Source: CAVQMB01 sp963713445
Lineage (GTDB): Bacteria > Pseudomonadota > Gammaproteobacteria > Competibacterales > Competibacteraceae
DNA: 64,000 nt
Assembly: GCA_963713445.1 (NCBI GenBank)
Contig: CAVQMB010000004.1
Span: 124,001 to 188,000 of the forward strand
Direction of reading: 5' to 3'
The notes under the pieces were generated by a model. The model had not been told where the DNA came from, made no database searches, and saw only the letters and a list, made by a program, of their open reading frames with translations. Within the stretch, counting starts at the first letter, position 1; every line of letters begins with the position of its first letter. Below, piece by piece: positions 16,610 to 25,788 of this stretch. Made by a program: the position numbers and the translations under genes.

Positions 16610-16789
16610 TTATCCACACCGCGCCTGGTCGGGAACCGGGGCCGCTGCCAGGAACTGTTCAACCCTGCTCAAAACAGGCCTGACCAGGTCAGCCCGCTCC
16701 GGCTTTTCGAAACAGGGCACCAGCCGTCCGTCGGTCAACTCCGCGCGTCCGTTCTGCAGACGATGGCCATCACTGTAGACCGTCTTCAT
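16610..16789 (-). pseudogene. 5' remnant of an acetylpolyamine deacetylase (histone-deacetylase family)
   Basis: The minus strand from ATG 16789 reads 59 codons to TAA 16612-16610. The first 43 residues (MKTVYSDGHRLQNG, then ELTDGRLVPCFEKPERADLV) match the N-terminus of proteobacterial HDAC-family acetylpolyamine amidohydrolases, which are about 340 residues long. The catalytic zinc-binding part is missing. Its ATG overlaps the stop of the nitrilase gene (ATGA), as in an intact operon. Known: in Pseudomonas such a deacetylase gene neighbours a polyamine ABC transporter. Inference: the gene lost its 3' part in a rearrangement that placed it against yajC. Base-level proof of the junction is not possible here. 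Confidence 0.6.
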
Positions 16790-17697
16790 GGGTGATCAGC
16801 GGTATCGACTATGGTCACGTGGTCGGCACGCCAGGCGCCAGGCCAGACTTCCCCTGAGCGGCTGCGCAGGGCGCGGATCTGTGCCAGCGGCAAGGCACGG
16901 GCCACGAGTAATGACCCACCGGCATCGGCCTGAGCATTGGCCGGCAATTCGGCGGCTACCCCGGTCAGGTTCAGCGCTTGCTCGCAGGGCACGTACACGC
17001 CAGCACCACCGACATAGTCCGGATGCCCTGCCCGGGGCCGGCCACTGCAAGCCACCATGCACACAGTGGTAAAAAGTTCCACCGCACGCGCCCGACAGCA
17101 ATTGCTGACCCGCCAGAAGCCGCCCTGGCTGGTCATTGACGGCACCAGCATCAGATCGAGCCGACACCCGGCAAGGCGGGCGGCCAGGGCCGGCAATTCG
17201 CTATCCAGGCAAATCACCAGCGCCAGCCGCAAGCCGCGCCAGTGAATGATCTTCAGGGTGTCGCCTGACGCCAGGTGCCAGGCCCCCGGGTCGCGTTCGT
17301 CTGGTGTCAGGCACAGCTTGTCCTGGCTGTGGACGATGCCGTCCGGTAACAGCAGGTGGCCCCGGTTGACCAGTGCCGGCGTCCGCCCTGGCACCGATGC
17401 CGGGATGGTCCCGGCCAGCAGGGCGATACCATACTCCCGGGCCAGTTGTGCCAACGCCGGCAACAGCCGTTCACCCTGTTCAGCCAGCCAGGGAATTTCG
17501 CCGTCGGCTGGCAGGTCCGCCGGTGCATAATGCAACCACTGGGCACAGGCATATTCCGGCAACATCAGGAGTTCGGCACCTTCCTCGCGAGCCTGCCCCA
17601 AGCGAGCCTCGACGCGCTGCAACCAGGCGTCGGGGCCGGCCACCGGCGTCGCCAGATCAGTTGCCCACAAGGCAACGCCCAGGGTGTCGTGAATCAC
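16786..17697 (-). CDS. Carbon-nitrogen hydrolase (nitrilase superfamily)
   Basis: A 303-residue cytoplasmic amidase. The Glu-Lys-Cys catalytic triad is visible at Glu48 (LPEYA), Lys127 (SQDKLC) and Cys163 (VICLDSELP). Members hydrolyse amides or N-carbamoyl compounds; next to a polyamine transporter an omega-amidase or N-carbamoylputrescine-type activity is plausible, but the substrate cannot be read. Start GTG 17697 is chosen because GTGA overlaps the stop of the binding-protein gene, giving translational coupling; an in-frame ATG at 17751 would overlap that gene by 58 bases. Its own stop overlaps the ATG of the deacetylase remnant. Confidence 0.8.
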   Translation of the reverse strand: MIHDTLGVALWATDLATPVAGPDAWLQRVEARLGQAREEGAELLMLPEYACAQWLHYAPADLPADGEIPWLAEQGERLLPALAQLAREYGIALLAGTIPASVPGRTPALVNRGHLLLPDGIVHSQDKLCLTPDERDPGAWHLASGDTLKIIHWRGLRLALVICLDSELPALAARLAGCRLDLMLVPSMTSQGGFWRVSNCCRARAVELFTTVCMVACSGRPRAGHPDYVGGAGVYVPCEQALNLTGVAAELPANAQADAGGSLLVARALPLAQIRALRSRSGEVWPGAWRADHVTIVDTADHP

Positions 17698-18743
17698 TTC
17701 TTCAACCGTGTCCAGACCCGATCCCGCAACGCCCGCGCCTTGGCTGAGCATTCCTTGCTGGGCCGCAAGCGGCTGATGTACTCCGCCGGCATATTGACGG
17801 CCGGATCGTTCTTGAGAGCCGGTTTCAGGTATTGAATGGAATCTCTGATGGTATTCATGTAGCCCGTGTAGTTGCTGGCGACGGCAATGTTCTTCGGATC
17901 CATCATCCAGTTGATGAACTTCTTGGCGTTGGCGACATGCGGTGCTCCCTTTGGCACCACGAAATTGTCATTCCAGAAGCTCAGGCCCTCCTTGGGATAG
18001 ACGTAGACAGCGGTCTTCAGTTTCTGTTTGGTACGGTGCGCGGCGCCATTCCATTGCATGTGGGCAATCACCTCACCAGCAATCATGCGGTCAATGGTGC
18101 CGTCGGACTGATACACGGCGACGAAAGGCTTCTGCTTGAGCAGCACGTCGAGTATCTTCTGGGCGTCCTTGGGATCCTCGGTACATTTGTCGACGCCGAC
18201 GTAGTAGGCCGCGGCATCATAGTCCTCGACCTCGTCGTTGAGCATGGCGATCTGCCCCTTGAGTGCGGCGGCCGGTTCGAACAGCGACTTCCAGGAGTTA
18301 GCCAGCTTACCCCCCGGCACCCGGGCCGAGTCGTAAGTAAACCCTGTCGTGCCCCACATATAGGGTGCCGAGTATTCCCGCTTGGGGTCATATGAAGGAT
18401 GCGCGTACGGCGCCATGACATTCTTGAAGTTCGGCATCTTGTCGACATCAATCTTCTGCGCCAGGCCCTCCTTGATCATGGTGCGTACCATGTAGCCGGA
18501 CGGCACCACCACGTCATAACCGGTGGCACCGGCCTGAAGCTTGGCCAGCATGGTCTCGTTGGAGTCATACACATCCAGGGTGACCTTGATGCCGGTCTCC
18601 TGTTCGAATTTTTTCAGCAGATCCTGCGGAATATAGTTCGACCAGTTATACAGGAACAACTGTTGCTCGGCGCGGGCACTGCTGACGGACAAGCCGAGCA
18701 GTGCGGCCAGCAGCACGACGGCCAGATTAATGGTGGTCTTCAT
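17694..18743 (-). CDS. Periplasmic polyamine-binding protein (PotD/PotF family)
   Basis: A 349-residue solute-binding protein with a signal peptide (residues 1-25, ending SSARA). Mature protein begins EQQLFLYNWSNYIPQDLL, the hallmark of PotD/PotF proteins, followed by YDVVVPSGYMV and a WMMDPKNIA motif near the C-terminus. It captures a polyamine (putrescine, spermidine or an acetylated form) and delivers it to the two permeases encoded just upstream. The gene is 49 bases downstream of the second permease gene and coupled to the nitrilase gene downstream. Confidence 0.92.
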   Translation of the reverse strand: MKTTINLAVVLLAALLGLSVSSARAEQQLFLYNWSNYIPQDLLKKFEQETGIKVTLDVYDSNETMLAKLQAGATGYDVVVPSGYMVRTMIKEGLAQKIDVDKMPNFKNVMAPYAHPSYDPKREYSAPYMWGTTGFTYDSARVPGGKLANSWKSLFEPAAALKGQIAMLNDEVEDYDAAAYYVGVDKCTEDPKDAQKILDVLLKQKPFVAVYQSDGTIDRMIAGEVIAHMQWNGAAHRTKQKLKTAVYVYPKEGLSFWNDNFVVPKGAPHVANAKKFINWMMDPKNIAVASNYTGYMNTIRDSIQYLKPALKNDPAVNMPAEYISRLRPSKECSAKARALRDRVWTRLKK

Positions 18744-18792
18744 TGTGTCTCCTCCTTGGGTTTGCAGGAACGTCTCAACACAGCTTCCGGCT

Positions 18793-19578
18793 TCAGCCCC
18801 GCCGCTGGCCGACCAGCCAGGACAGCGACACCAAGCTGATCGAAATCACCAGCATCAGGGCTGAGACCGCGTTGACCTCCGGCGAGATGCCGATGCGGAT
18901 CATGCCAAAAATATAGACCGGCAGCGTCGTGGCGCCGGCACCCGCAACAAAATACGTAATCACAAAGTCGTCGAGTGAAATTATAAACGCCAGCAATGCG
19001 CCCGACATGATTCCGGGCCACAACAACGGCAGCGTGATCCGTCGGAACGTGTGCCAGGGGTTGGCATAGAGATCGGCAGCCGATTCCTCGAGCGTGGGGT
19101 CCATGCCCTCAAGCCGGGCCCGGATCGGCAGATACGCAAACGGGATGCAGAAGACCGTGTGGGCGACGATCACCGTCAGCAGGCTGAGGCGGATTCCCAG
19201 CAGTACGAAAAACAGCAGGGTCGCGACCGCGGTCACGATCTCCGGCACCACCAACGGCAGGGCAATCAGCGCGCTGACGCCGTCCTGACCGCGGAAGCGG
19301 CGCCCACGGGCCATACCGAGAGCCGCCAGGGTGGCCAGCACGGTAGCCGCAGCAGTCGCGCTGGTGGCCACGACCAGCGAATTGCGCGCCGCCCGCAGAA
19401 TGTCTTCGTTGTGCAGTACCGCTGCATACCAATGCAGGCTGAAACCGCCCCAGATCGTGACCACCCGGTTGGCATTGAATGACAGCGCCAGCAGGATGAC
19501 GATTGGCAGGTAGAGGTAGGCGAAGAACACCGCCACCCCGGACCGCACCCCCGTGAAACGCCATAGTGGACGACTCAC
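18793..19578 (-). CDS. Polyamine ABC transporter permease (PotC/PotI type)
   Basis: A 261-residue inner-membrane protein with six predicted helices. It contains the ABC permease EAA loop (LEESAADLYANPWHTFRRI) that contacts the ATPase, and the PotC/PotI-type FIISLDDFVITYFVAG segment. Start GTG 19578 overlaps the stop of the preceding permease gene as GTGA; the open frame extends 66 codons further upstream only as an overlap. It forms a heterodimeric channel with the other permease. Confidence 0.92.
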   Translation of the reverse strand: MSRPLWRFTGVRSGVAVFFAYLYLPIVILLALSFNANRVVTIWGGFSLHWYAAVLHNEDILRAARNSLVVATSATAAATVLATLAALGMARGRRFRGQDGVSALIALPLVVPEIVTAVATLLFFVLLGIRLSLLTVIVAHTVFCIPFAYLPIRARLEGMDPTLEESAADLYANPWHTFRRITLPLLWPGIMSGALLAFIISLDDFVITYFVAGAGATTLPVYIFGMIRIGISPEVNAVSALMLVISISLVSLSWLVGQRRG

Positions 19579-20477
19579 AGGTGCACCGTCTGATTCCGTC
19601 GACCGCGCAGCAGATAAACCAGCATGGCCAGCAATACGAGGGCCAGCAGAGCGAACGCCAGTGCTGCTCCGAATGGCCAGTTGCGGGCGGCACCAAATTG
19701 GTTCTGGATCAGATTGCCGATCATCATGGTTTTGGAACCACCGAGCAGTTCCGGTGTGACGTACGCTCCCAGACATGGCACAAACACCAGGATACAGCCG
19801 GCCACGATGCCCGGCCGGGCCAGCGGCACGATGACGCGACTCAGCGCCCGGCGTCGGTCGGCGCCGAGATCAAAAGCGGCTTCCACCAGGCGCAGGTCAA
19901 TCTTTTCCAGGCTGGCATAGATCGGCAGCACCATGAACGGCAGAAACGAATAGGTCAGGCCGACGCCGATGGCAAACGGCGTATACAATAGCGACAGTGA
20001 GCCGTGCCCCAAGCCCAGCCCGTTGAGCGCGGCATCAATCAACCCGCCGTTACGCAGCAGGATAATCCAGGCATAGTTGCGCACCAGCAGGTTGGTCCAG
20101 AACGGGATGGTCACCAGAAAAACCAGTAAACTGCGATAACGTGCCGGCTGCAACATCATGTAGAGCGCCGTCGGAAAACCCACCACCAGTGCCAGCACAG
20201 TCGTTACCGCCGACAGCCAGAAGGAGCGCAGGAAGATCTGCAGATAATCGGTGTTGAGCGCCAGGCTACCGTCCAGATTGCGCTGGAACAGGAAGTTGAC
20301 ATAGGCCTCGGCAGTATGCCGGTGCCACTGAACACCGCCATAGCTGCCGCGCTCCAGAAACGAGACGTAGGCCATCAGCAGAATTGGCAACAGCATGAAA
20401 AAACCGATGTAGCCAACCGCCGGGGCGATCAGCACCACCCGCTGCAGCCGCGGTTTTCGCGTCGGCCGCCCGGCCAT
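19575..20477 (-). CDS. Polyamine ABC transporter permease (PotB/PotH type)
   Basis: A 300-residue inner-membrane protein. The N-terminus is basic (GRPTRKPRLQR), followed by six helices; the EAA loop reads LVEAAFDLGADRRRALSRVI. The C-terminal segment includes LLGGSKTMMIGNLIQNQF, typical of PotB/PotH. Its ATG shares one base with the stop of the ATPase gene (TGATG), and it overlaps the second permease gene, so all transporter genes are translationally linked. Confidence 0.92.
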   Translation of the reverse strand: MAGRPTRKPRLQRVVLIAPAVGYIGFFMLLPILLMAYVSFLERGSYGGVQWHRHTAEAYVNFLFQRNLDGSLALNTDYLQIFLRSFWLSAVTTVLALVVGFPTALYMMLQPARYRSLLVFLVTIPFWTNLLVRNYAWIILLRNGGLIDAALNGLGLGHGSLSLLYTPFAIGVGLTYSFLPFMVLPIYASLEKIDLRLVEAAFDLGADRRRALSRVIVPLARPGIVAGCILVFVPCLGAYVTPELLGGSKTMMIGNLIQNQFGAARNWPFGAALAFALLALVLLAMLVYLLRGRRNQTVHL

Positions 20478-21562
20478 CAGTCAGCCAGCACCCGGACCGC
20501 GTCCGCCGGAATCGATACGGCCACGACCTCACCCTGCTGGAAATGCCGGCCGGCACCAGCACGGTTCTGCACCCGGACCTGAAACCCCGTCCCGGTATCC
20601 AGCCGTACGTGGTAGGTGGTGTCGGTACCAAGATAGACCACCGTTTCCAGCGTGCCGGGCAGCCCACCACCGCCCGCGGCCTCGAGCGCGGCTCGTTCCG
20701 GACGCACGGCCAGGGTGACTCGCTGGCCGCGCTCCACGCTGGCGGGCTCGGCGGCCTCGAGCATAGCCCCGGAATCCAAACGCAGACGGACACCCTCCGT
20801 GCCGTTGACCATGCACTCGGCCTCAAGGAAATTGGTCGCGCCAATGAAGTCAGCAATAAAGCGACTCTTGGGGTGCTCGTAGATCTCCGCGGGACCGCCG
20901 ACCTGGAGGATTTGTCCATTCTGCATGACTGCGATCCGGTCCGACATGGTCAGCGCTTCCTCCTGATCATGGGTAACGAACATAAAGGTGACGCCGGTCT
21001 CCAACTGCAGTCGCTTGAGTTCAATCTGCATCTCCTTGCGCAGCTTGAGATCGAGCGCCGACAGTGGCTCGTCCAGCAGCAATACCTGAGGCCTGTTGGC
21101 CAACGCCCGGGCCAGGGCCACGCGCTGCTGCTGCCCACCGGAAAGCTGGGCCGGGCGACGCTGCTCATAAGCCTCAAGTCGGACCAGTGCCAGCATCTCA
21201 CGGACCCGGCGGGTCCGTGCAACCGGATCGACACGCTGCATTTCCAGGCCGAATGCCACGTTCTGGCCAACCGTCAGGTGGGGGAACAAGGCATAGCTCT
21301 GAAACACGGTGTTAACCGGCCTTCGGAATGGCGGCAGACCAATCAGGCTGCGGTCATCGAGTAAGATGTCACCCGCAGTCGGCTCCTCGAAACCGGCAAT
21401 CAGCCGCAACAGCGTCGTCTTGCCGCAGCCGGAGGGACCCAGCAGGGTGAAAAACTCATTCGGTTGGATATCGATACTGACGTCGTCGAGGGCATACACC
21501 ACGTCGGCACCGCTAGCGAAGCGCTTGCTGACCCCCCGCACGGAAATGGCACCCGCCGTCAC
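20477..21562 (-). CDS. Polyamine ABC transporter ATP-binding protein (PotA/PotG type)
   Basis: A 361-residue ATPase. Walker A GPSGCGKT at 42-49, signature LSGGQQQR near 140, Walker B LLLDEPLSALD and H-loop VTHDQEEALT are all present, followed by a C-terminal TOBE domain typical of PotA/MalK-type ATPases. The start is GTG 21562 with GAGG eight bases upstream. It is the first gene of the operon and energises uptake. The 245-base region to the divergent yejA holds an AT-rich stretch near 21640-21655 (minus strand TATAAG and TATTAA) that may be the -10 region. Confidence 0.93.
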   Translation of the reverse strand: MTAGAISVRGVSKRFASGADVVYALDDVSIDIQPNEFFTLLGPSGCGKTTLLRLIAGFEEPTAGDILLDDRSLIGLPPFRRPVNTVFQSYALFPHLTVGQNVAFGLEMQRVDPVARTRRVREMLALVRLEAYEQRRPAQLSGGQQQRVALARALANRPQVLLLDEPLSALDLKLRKEMQIELKRLQLETGVTFMFVTHDQEEALTMSDRIAVMQNGQILQVGGPAEIYEHPKSRFIADFIGATNFLEAECMVNGTEGVRLRLDSGAMLEAAEPASVERGQRVTLAVRPERAALEAAGGGGLPGTLETVVYLGTDTTYHVRLDTGTGFQVRVQNRAGAGRHFQQGEVVAVSIPADAVRVLAD

Positions 21563-21807
21563 GGGGCCTCACGCTCGGGCTCGCCCACACACATTCGCTG
21601 CCGCCTCAGTGCAAACATTGTTCGCCTCTCCATGACCATGTTTAATACCTTATATCAGAGCGCGCGCCGCCATGGCACCCTCGGGGCCCACAGCCGGGTG
21701 CCCGGGATGGTACTCGTCCGACGCCACCCGGCGCCGTAAACTGGGGGTTGATCGCACCGGTCGTACCGATCCGGGCGTGGCCACCGCTACCGATAGCAGA
21801 GGTTGAT

Positions 21808-23643
21808 ATGCAGCGCATTGTATCCACCCTGACGATGCTGGGCCTGGTGTTACTGGCACCATTAGCCCAGGCCGCTCAGGCCAGCACACCGGTGTATGCC
21901 CTGAGCATGTACGGTAGCCCCAAGTATGGGCCGGATTTCACCCACTTCGACTACGTCGACCCACATGCCACCAAAGGCGGCAAGGTCAAGCTTGCAGCGG
22001 TCGGCACGTTTGACACGCTTAATCCGTTCACGCTTAAGGGTGTCGCCGCCGCCGGCAGCGGCAATCTGTTCGACACCTTGATGGTAAGCAGCGCCGATGA
22101 GCCGTTTACCGAATACGGGCTGGTTGCAAAAAGCGTCGAGCTGCCTCCGGATCGGAGCTGGGTCATTTTCAACCTGAGGCCAGAGGCACGGTTTCACGAC
22201 GGCAGTCCGATTACGGCCGACGATGTGGTGTTCTCCTTCCACATCCTGAAGCACAAAGGCCATCCGTTTTACGCCAGCTATTACGCTAACGTGGCCGAGG
22301 CTGAAAAGCTGGGTCCACATCGGGTCAAGTTCGTCTTCCGGGGTGGTGCTAATCGCGAACTGCCGTTGATCATCGGCCAGCTACCCATATTTTCCAAGGC
22401 TTACTGGCAGAACAAGGACTTTGCCGCGACCACCCTCAAGACACCGCTCGGCAGCGGGCCATATACGGTTGCCGAAGTCGACCCGGGCCGTTCCATCAGC
22501 TACCGTCGGGTCAAGAACTACTGGGCAGCCAACCTGCCGGTTAACCGCGGCCGCTACAACTTCGACACCATCCGCTATGACTACTATCGCGACAGCACCG
22601 TCGCACTGGAAGCGTTCAAAGCCGGCGAATATGACTTCCGCCAGGAAAACTCGTCCAAGGCCTGGGCCACGGGCTACGATGGCCCGGCCCTCAGGGCCGG
22701 CATGATCCATAAGGAATTGATCCCTAACCACGTCCCTCAGGGCATGCAAGGGTTCGTCTACAACACCCGCCGAGCCGTGTTCAGGGATAGACGGGTCCGC
22801 CAGGCGCTGGCCTACGCCTTTGACTTCCCGTGGACTAATAAAGCCTTGTTTTACGGCGCTTATACCCGCACCCGGAGCTATTTTTCCAATTCCCAGCTGG
22901 CCGCAACCGGACTGCCCACCCGGGCCCAGCTGAAATTGCTGGCACCCTTCCGTAAACAGTTGCCCGCGGCCGTCTTCGACAAGTTCTACCAGCCGCCGAC
23001 CACCGACGGTTCCGGCAACATCCGACCCAATCTCCGTACGGCCTTCGAACTGCTCGCCAAAGCAGGCTGGCACATCCGCGACGGCAGGATGGTCAACGGT
23101 AAAACGGGCCGCCCGCTGGCATTTCAGATTCTGCTGGTCGACCCGGCGTTCGAGCGGGTCGTGCTGCCGTTCAAGAACAATCTGGCCCGGCTCGGTATCG
23201 ACGTCAGCGTGCGCACCGTGGACGTGGCGCAGTATCAGCAACGACTCGACAGCTTCGACTTCGACATGGTGGTGTCGACCTTTCCGCAGTCCCTCTCCCC
23301 GGGCAACGAGCAGCGCGATTTCTGGAGCTCGCAGGCAGCGCAAACATCCGGCAGCCGCAATCTGGCCGGCGTCCGCAGTCCCGTGATCGACAGGCTGGTC
23401 GAAAAGATTGTCTCGGCACCGGACCGGCCCAGCCTGGTCGCCGCCTGCCGCGCGCTGGACCGGGTCCTGCAATGGGGATTCTACGTCATTCCGCAGTGGC
23501 ACCTGACCGCATTCCGGGTAGCCTACTGGAACAAATTCGCGTTGCCGGCCAAAAACCCGCCCTACGCCCTCGGCTTCGATACCTGGTGGGTCGATCCGGC
23601 CAAAGTTGCGCGCATCCGGCAATGGCGGACATCGGGTAAGTAA
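21808..23643 (+). CDS. yejA: Periplasmic peptide-binding protein YejA
   Basis: A 611-residue solute-binding protein of the oligopeptide/microcin C class. ATG 21808 (RBS GCAGAGG) gives a signal peptide (MQRIVSTLTMLGLVLLAPLA, cleaved near AQA); an ATG 60 bases upstream adds a non-signal extension. The mature start has YALSMYGSPKYG and YVDPHATKGG, typical of YejA. Later features include DDVVFSFHILK and a C-terminal YWNKFALP stretch. YejABEF imports peptides and, in enteric bacteria, the antibiotic microcin C. It is the first gene of the operon and is divergent from the polyamine operon. Confidence 0.93.
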   Translation: MQRIVSTLTMLGLVLLAPLAQAAQASTPVYALSMYGSPKYGPDFTHFDYVDPHATKGGKVKLAAVGTFDTLNPFTLKGVAAAGSGNLFDTLMVSSADEPFTEYGLVAKSVELPPDRSWVIFNLRPEARFHDGSPITADDVVFSFHILKHKGHPFYASYYANVAEAEKLGPHRVKFVFRGGANRELPLIIGQLPIFSKAYWQNKDFAATTLKTPLGSGPYTVAEVDPGRSISYRRVKNYWAANLPVNRGRYNFDTIRYDYYRDSTVALEAFKAGEYDFRQENSSKAWATGYDGPALRAGMIHKELIPNHVPQGMQGFVYNTRRAVFRDRRVRQALAYAFDFPWTNKALFYGAYTRTRSYFSNSQLAATGLPTRAQLKLLAPFRKQLPAAVFDKFYQPPTTDGSGNIRPNLRTAFELLAKAGWHIRDGRMVNGKTGRPLAFQILLVDPAFERVVLPFKNNLARLGIDVSVRTVDVAQYQQRLDSFDFDMVVSTFPQSLSPGNEQRDFWSSQAAQTSGSRNLAGVRSPVIDRLVEKIVSAPDRPSLVAACRALDRVLQWGFYVIPQWHLTAFRVAYWNKFALPAKNPPYALGFDTWWVDPAKVARIRQWRTSGK

Positions 23644-23649
23644 CCGCCG

Positions 23650-24756
23650 ATGGCCGCCTATGCCCTGCGCCGGCTGCTGCTGATCATTCCGACCCTGTTC
23701 GGCATCATGGTGACCAACTTCGTGATCGTCCAGGCCGCTCCCGGCGGCCCAGTTGAGCGCTTGCTGGCGCAGTTGCACGGCGTAAACGTGCAAGCGACGG
23801 CTCGCATCAGTGGCGCCGGCGGCGACACGGCCACTGGCGCCAGCAACGGTCAGCAGGCCAGCACTGGCACCAGCAGTTATCGCGGTGCCCGGGGTCTGGA
23901 TCCGGCGCTGGTCAAGCGGATCGAAAAGCTGTACGGGTTTGACAAGCCAGCCTGGCAACGCTTCGTCGACATGATGAAGAATTATCTGGTGTTCAACTTC
24001 GGCAAGAGTTTCTACAGCGACCGCTCCGTGGTCAGCCTGGTGCTGGACAAAATGCCGGTGTCAATCTCGCTGGGTTTATGGACCACGCTGCTGGTGTATC
24101 TGATATCGATTCCGCTGGGCATCGCGAAGGCAGTGCGCGACGGCAGTGCATTCGACGTCTGGAGCAGCGTGGTCGTCATCGTCGGATACGCTATCCCCGG
24201 CTTTCTGTTCGCGGTGCTGCTGGTAGTGCTGTTCGCGGGCGGCAGTTTTCTGGACTGGTTCCCATTGCGCGGCCTGGTTTCCGACAACTGGGCCAGTCTG
24301 AGCTGGCCAGCGCGGATCGGCGATTATTTCTGGCATATCACGCTGCCGGTGCTAGCGCTGGTGATCAGCGGCTTCGCCAGCCTTACTATGCTAACCAAGA
24401 ACTCCTTTCTCGACGAGATTAACAAGCAATATGTCGTCACCGCCCGCGCCAAGGGCTGCGGCGAAAAACGGGTGCTGTACGGCCATGTTTTCCGCAATGC
24501 CATGCTGCTGGTAGTTGCCGGATTTCCCAGTGCATTTATCAGTATTCTGTTCACCGGCGCCTTGCTGATTGAGGTGATTTTCTCGCTGGACGGACTTGGC
24601 CTGCTCGGTTTCAATGCCGCAATCAACCGCGATTATCCCGTGATGTTCGGTACCCTGTACTTTTTCAGCCTGCTGGGCCTGATGCTCAATCTGGTGGGTG
24701 ACTTGACGTATACATTCGTCGATCCACGCATTGACTTCGAGACCCGGGACGTCTGA
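23650..24756 (+). CDS. yejB: Peptide ABC transporter permease YejB
   Basis: A 368-residue inner-membrane protein. It opens with YALRRLLLIIPTLFGI and IVQAAPGGPVE, then a Gly/Ser/Thr-rich linker ending YRGARGLDP, which E. coli YejB also has, then five more helices. The EAA loop includes EKRVLYGHVFRNAMLLV, and the C-terminus reads VDPRIDFE. It pairs with YejE to form the channel. It starts six bases after yejA and ends three bases before yejE. Confidence 0.95.
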   Translation: MAAYALRRLLLIIPTLFGIMVTNFVIVQAAPGGPVERLLAQLHGVNVQATARISGAGGDTATGASNGQQASTGTSSYRGARGLDPALVKRIEKLYGFDKPAWQRFVDMMKNYLVFNFGKSFYSDRSVVSLVLDKMPVSISLGLWTTLLVYLISIPLGIAKAVRDGSAFDVWSSVVVIVGYAIPGFLFAVLLVVLFAGGSFLDWFPLRGLVSDNWASLSWPARIGDYFWHITLPVLALVISGFASLTMLTKNSFLDEINKQYVVTARAKGCGEKRVLYGHVFRNAMLLVVAGFPSAFISILFTGALLIEVIFSLDGLGLLGFNAAINRDYPVMFGTLYFFSLLGLMLNLVGDLTYTFVDPRIDFETRDV

Positions 24757-24759
24757 CCG

Positions 24760-25788
24760 ATGAGTCCGTTGAACCAGCGGCGCTGGCGTAATTTCAAGGC
24801 CAACCGTCGCGGCTTCTATTCCCTGTGGATTTTTCTGGTGCTGTTCAGCGTCAGTCTGTTCGCCCAGTTTATAGCCAACGACAAACCGCTACTCGTTTAT
24901 TACAGCCATTCGCTCTACTTCCCGATCCTGAAGTCGTATCCCGAGACCACCTTCGGGGGCTTCTTTCCCACCGAAGCAGACTACCGCGACGCTGAGGTGA
25001 AGAGGTTGATCGACGCCAAAGGCTGGATGATATGGCCGCCCATTCCGTTCAGCTATGACACGGTCAACTACAACCTCCAACAACCGGCCCCGTCGCCGCC
25101 TTCACGAAACAACTGGTTGGGTACCGACGCCCAGGCCCGCGACGTACTGGCCCGCACCATTTACGGGTTCCGTATTTCCGTTCTGTTCGGCCTGGTACTA
25201 ACGGTGCTGAGTTCGGTCATCGGTGTCGCCGCCGGCGCGTTGCAGGGCTACTTCGGCGGCTGGACCGACCTGCTGTTCCAGCGCTTCATGGAAATCTGGT
25301 CGGGCCTTCCGGTGCTTTATCTACTGATCATTCTTGCCAGCGTGGTACAACCGAATTTCTGGTGGCTGCTGGGACTCATGCTGCTGTTCGGTTGGACCAG
25401 TCTGGTCGGTGTGGTGCGGGCTGAGTTCCTGCGGGCCCGCAACTTCGAATACGTCCGGGCGGCCCGGGCGCTGGGCGTCAGCAATCCGGTCATCATGTTC
25501 CGGCATATCCTGCCGAACGCCATGGTAGCCACGCTGACGTTCCTGCCGTTCATTCTGAACGGCTCCATCACCACGCTGACCGCCCTGGACTTCCTCGGTT
25601 TCGGGCTGCCTCCGGGATCGGCCTCGCTCGGTGAGCTGCTGGCCGAGGGCAAGGCCAACCTGCAGGCACCGTGGCTGGGCATCACCGCCTTCGTGGTACT
25701 GGCCGTAATGCTAAGCCTGCTGATCTTCATCGGCGAGGCCGTGCGCGACGCCTTCGACCCACGCAAGATATACGGGAGTCACGGATGA
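24760..25788 (+). CDS. yejE: Peptide ABC transporter permease YejE
   Basis: A 342-residue inner-membrane protein. It begins RRWRNFKANRRGFYSLWIF, typical of YejE, then a periplasmic loop with the NWLGTDAQARDVLARTIYGFR motif of DppC-type permeases split over two segments. The EAA loop reads YVRAARALGVSN. It forms the channel with YejB. Its stop overlaps the yejF start as ATGA, so YejF translation is coupled. Confidence 0.95.
   Translation: MSPLNQRRWRNFKANRRGFYSLWIFLVLFSVSLFAQFIANDKPLLVYYSHSLYFPILKSYPETTFGGFFPTEADYRDAEVKRLIDAKGWMIWPPIPFSYDTVNYNLQQPAPSPPSRNNWLGTDAQARDVLARTIYGFRISVLFGLVLTVLSSVIGVAAGALQGYFGGWTDLLFQRFMEIWSGLPVLYLLIILASVVQPNFWWLLGLMLLFGWTSLVGVVRAEFLRARNFEYVRAARALGVSNPVIMFRHILPNAMVATLTFLPFILNGSITTLTALDFLGFGLPPGSASLGELLAEGKANLQAPWLGITAFVVLAVMLSLLIFIGEAVRDAFDPRKIYGSHG

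Noticed and set aside
23780..23910. Gly/Ser/Thr-rich stretch in YejB as a foreign insertion
   Set aside because: E. coli YejB, as I recall it, has a comparable linker at the same place ending in YRGGRGLDP, so it is a family feature.
22381..23958. 525-codon minus-strand frame
   Set aside because: Antisense to yejA, which has a full signal peptide and family motifs.
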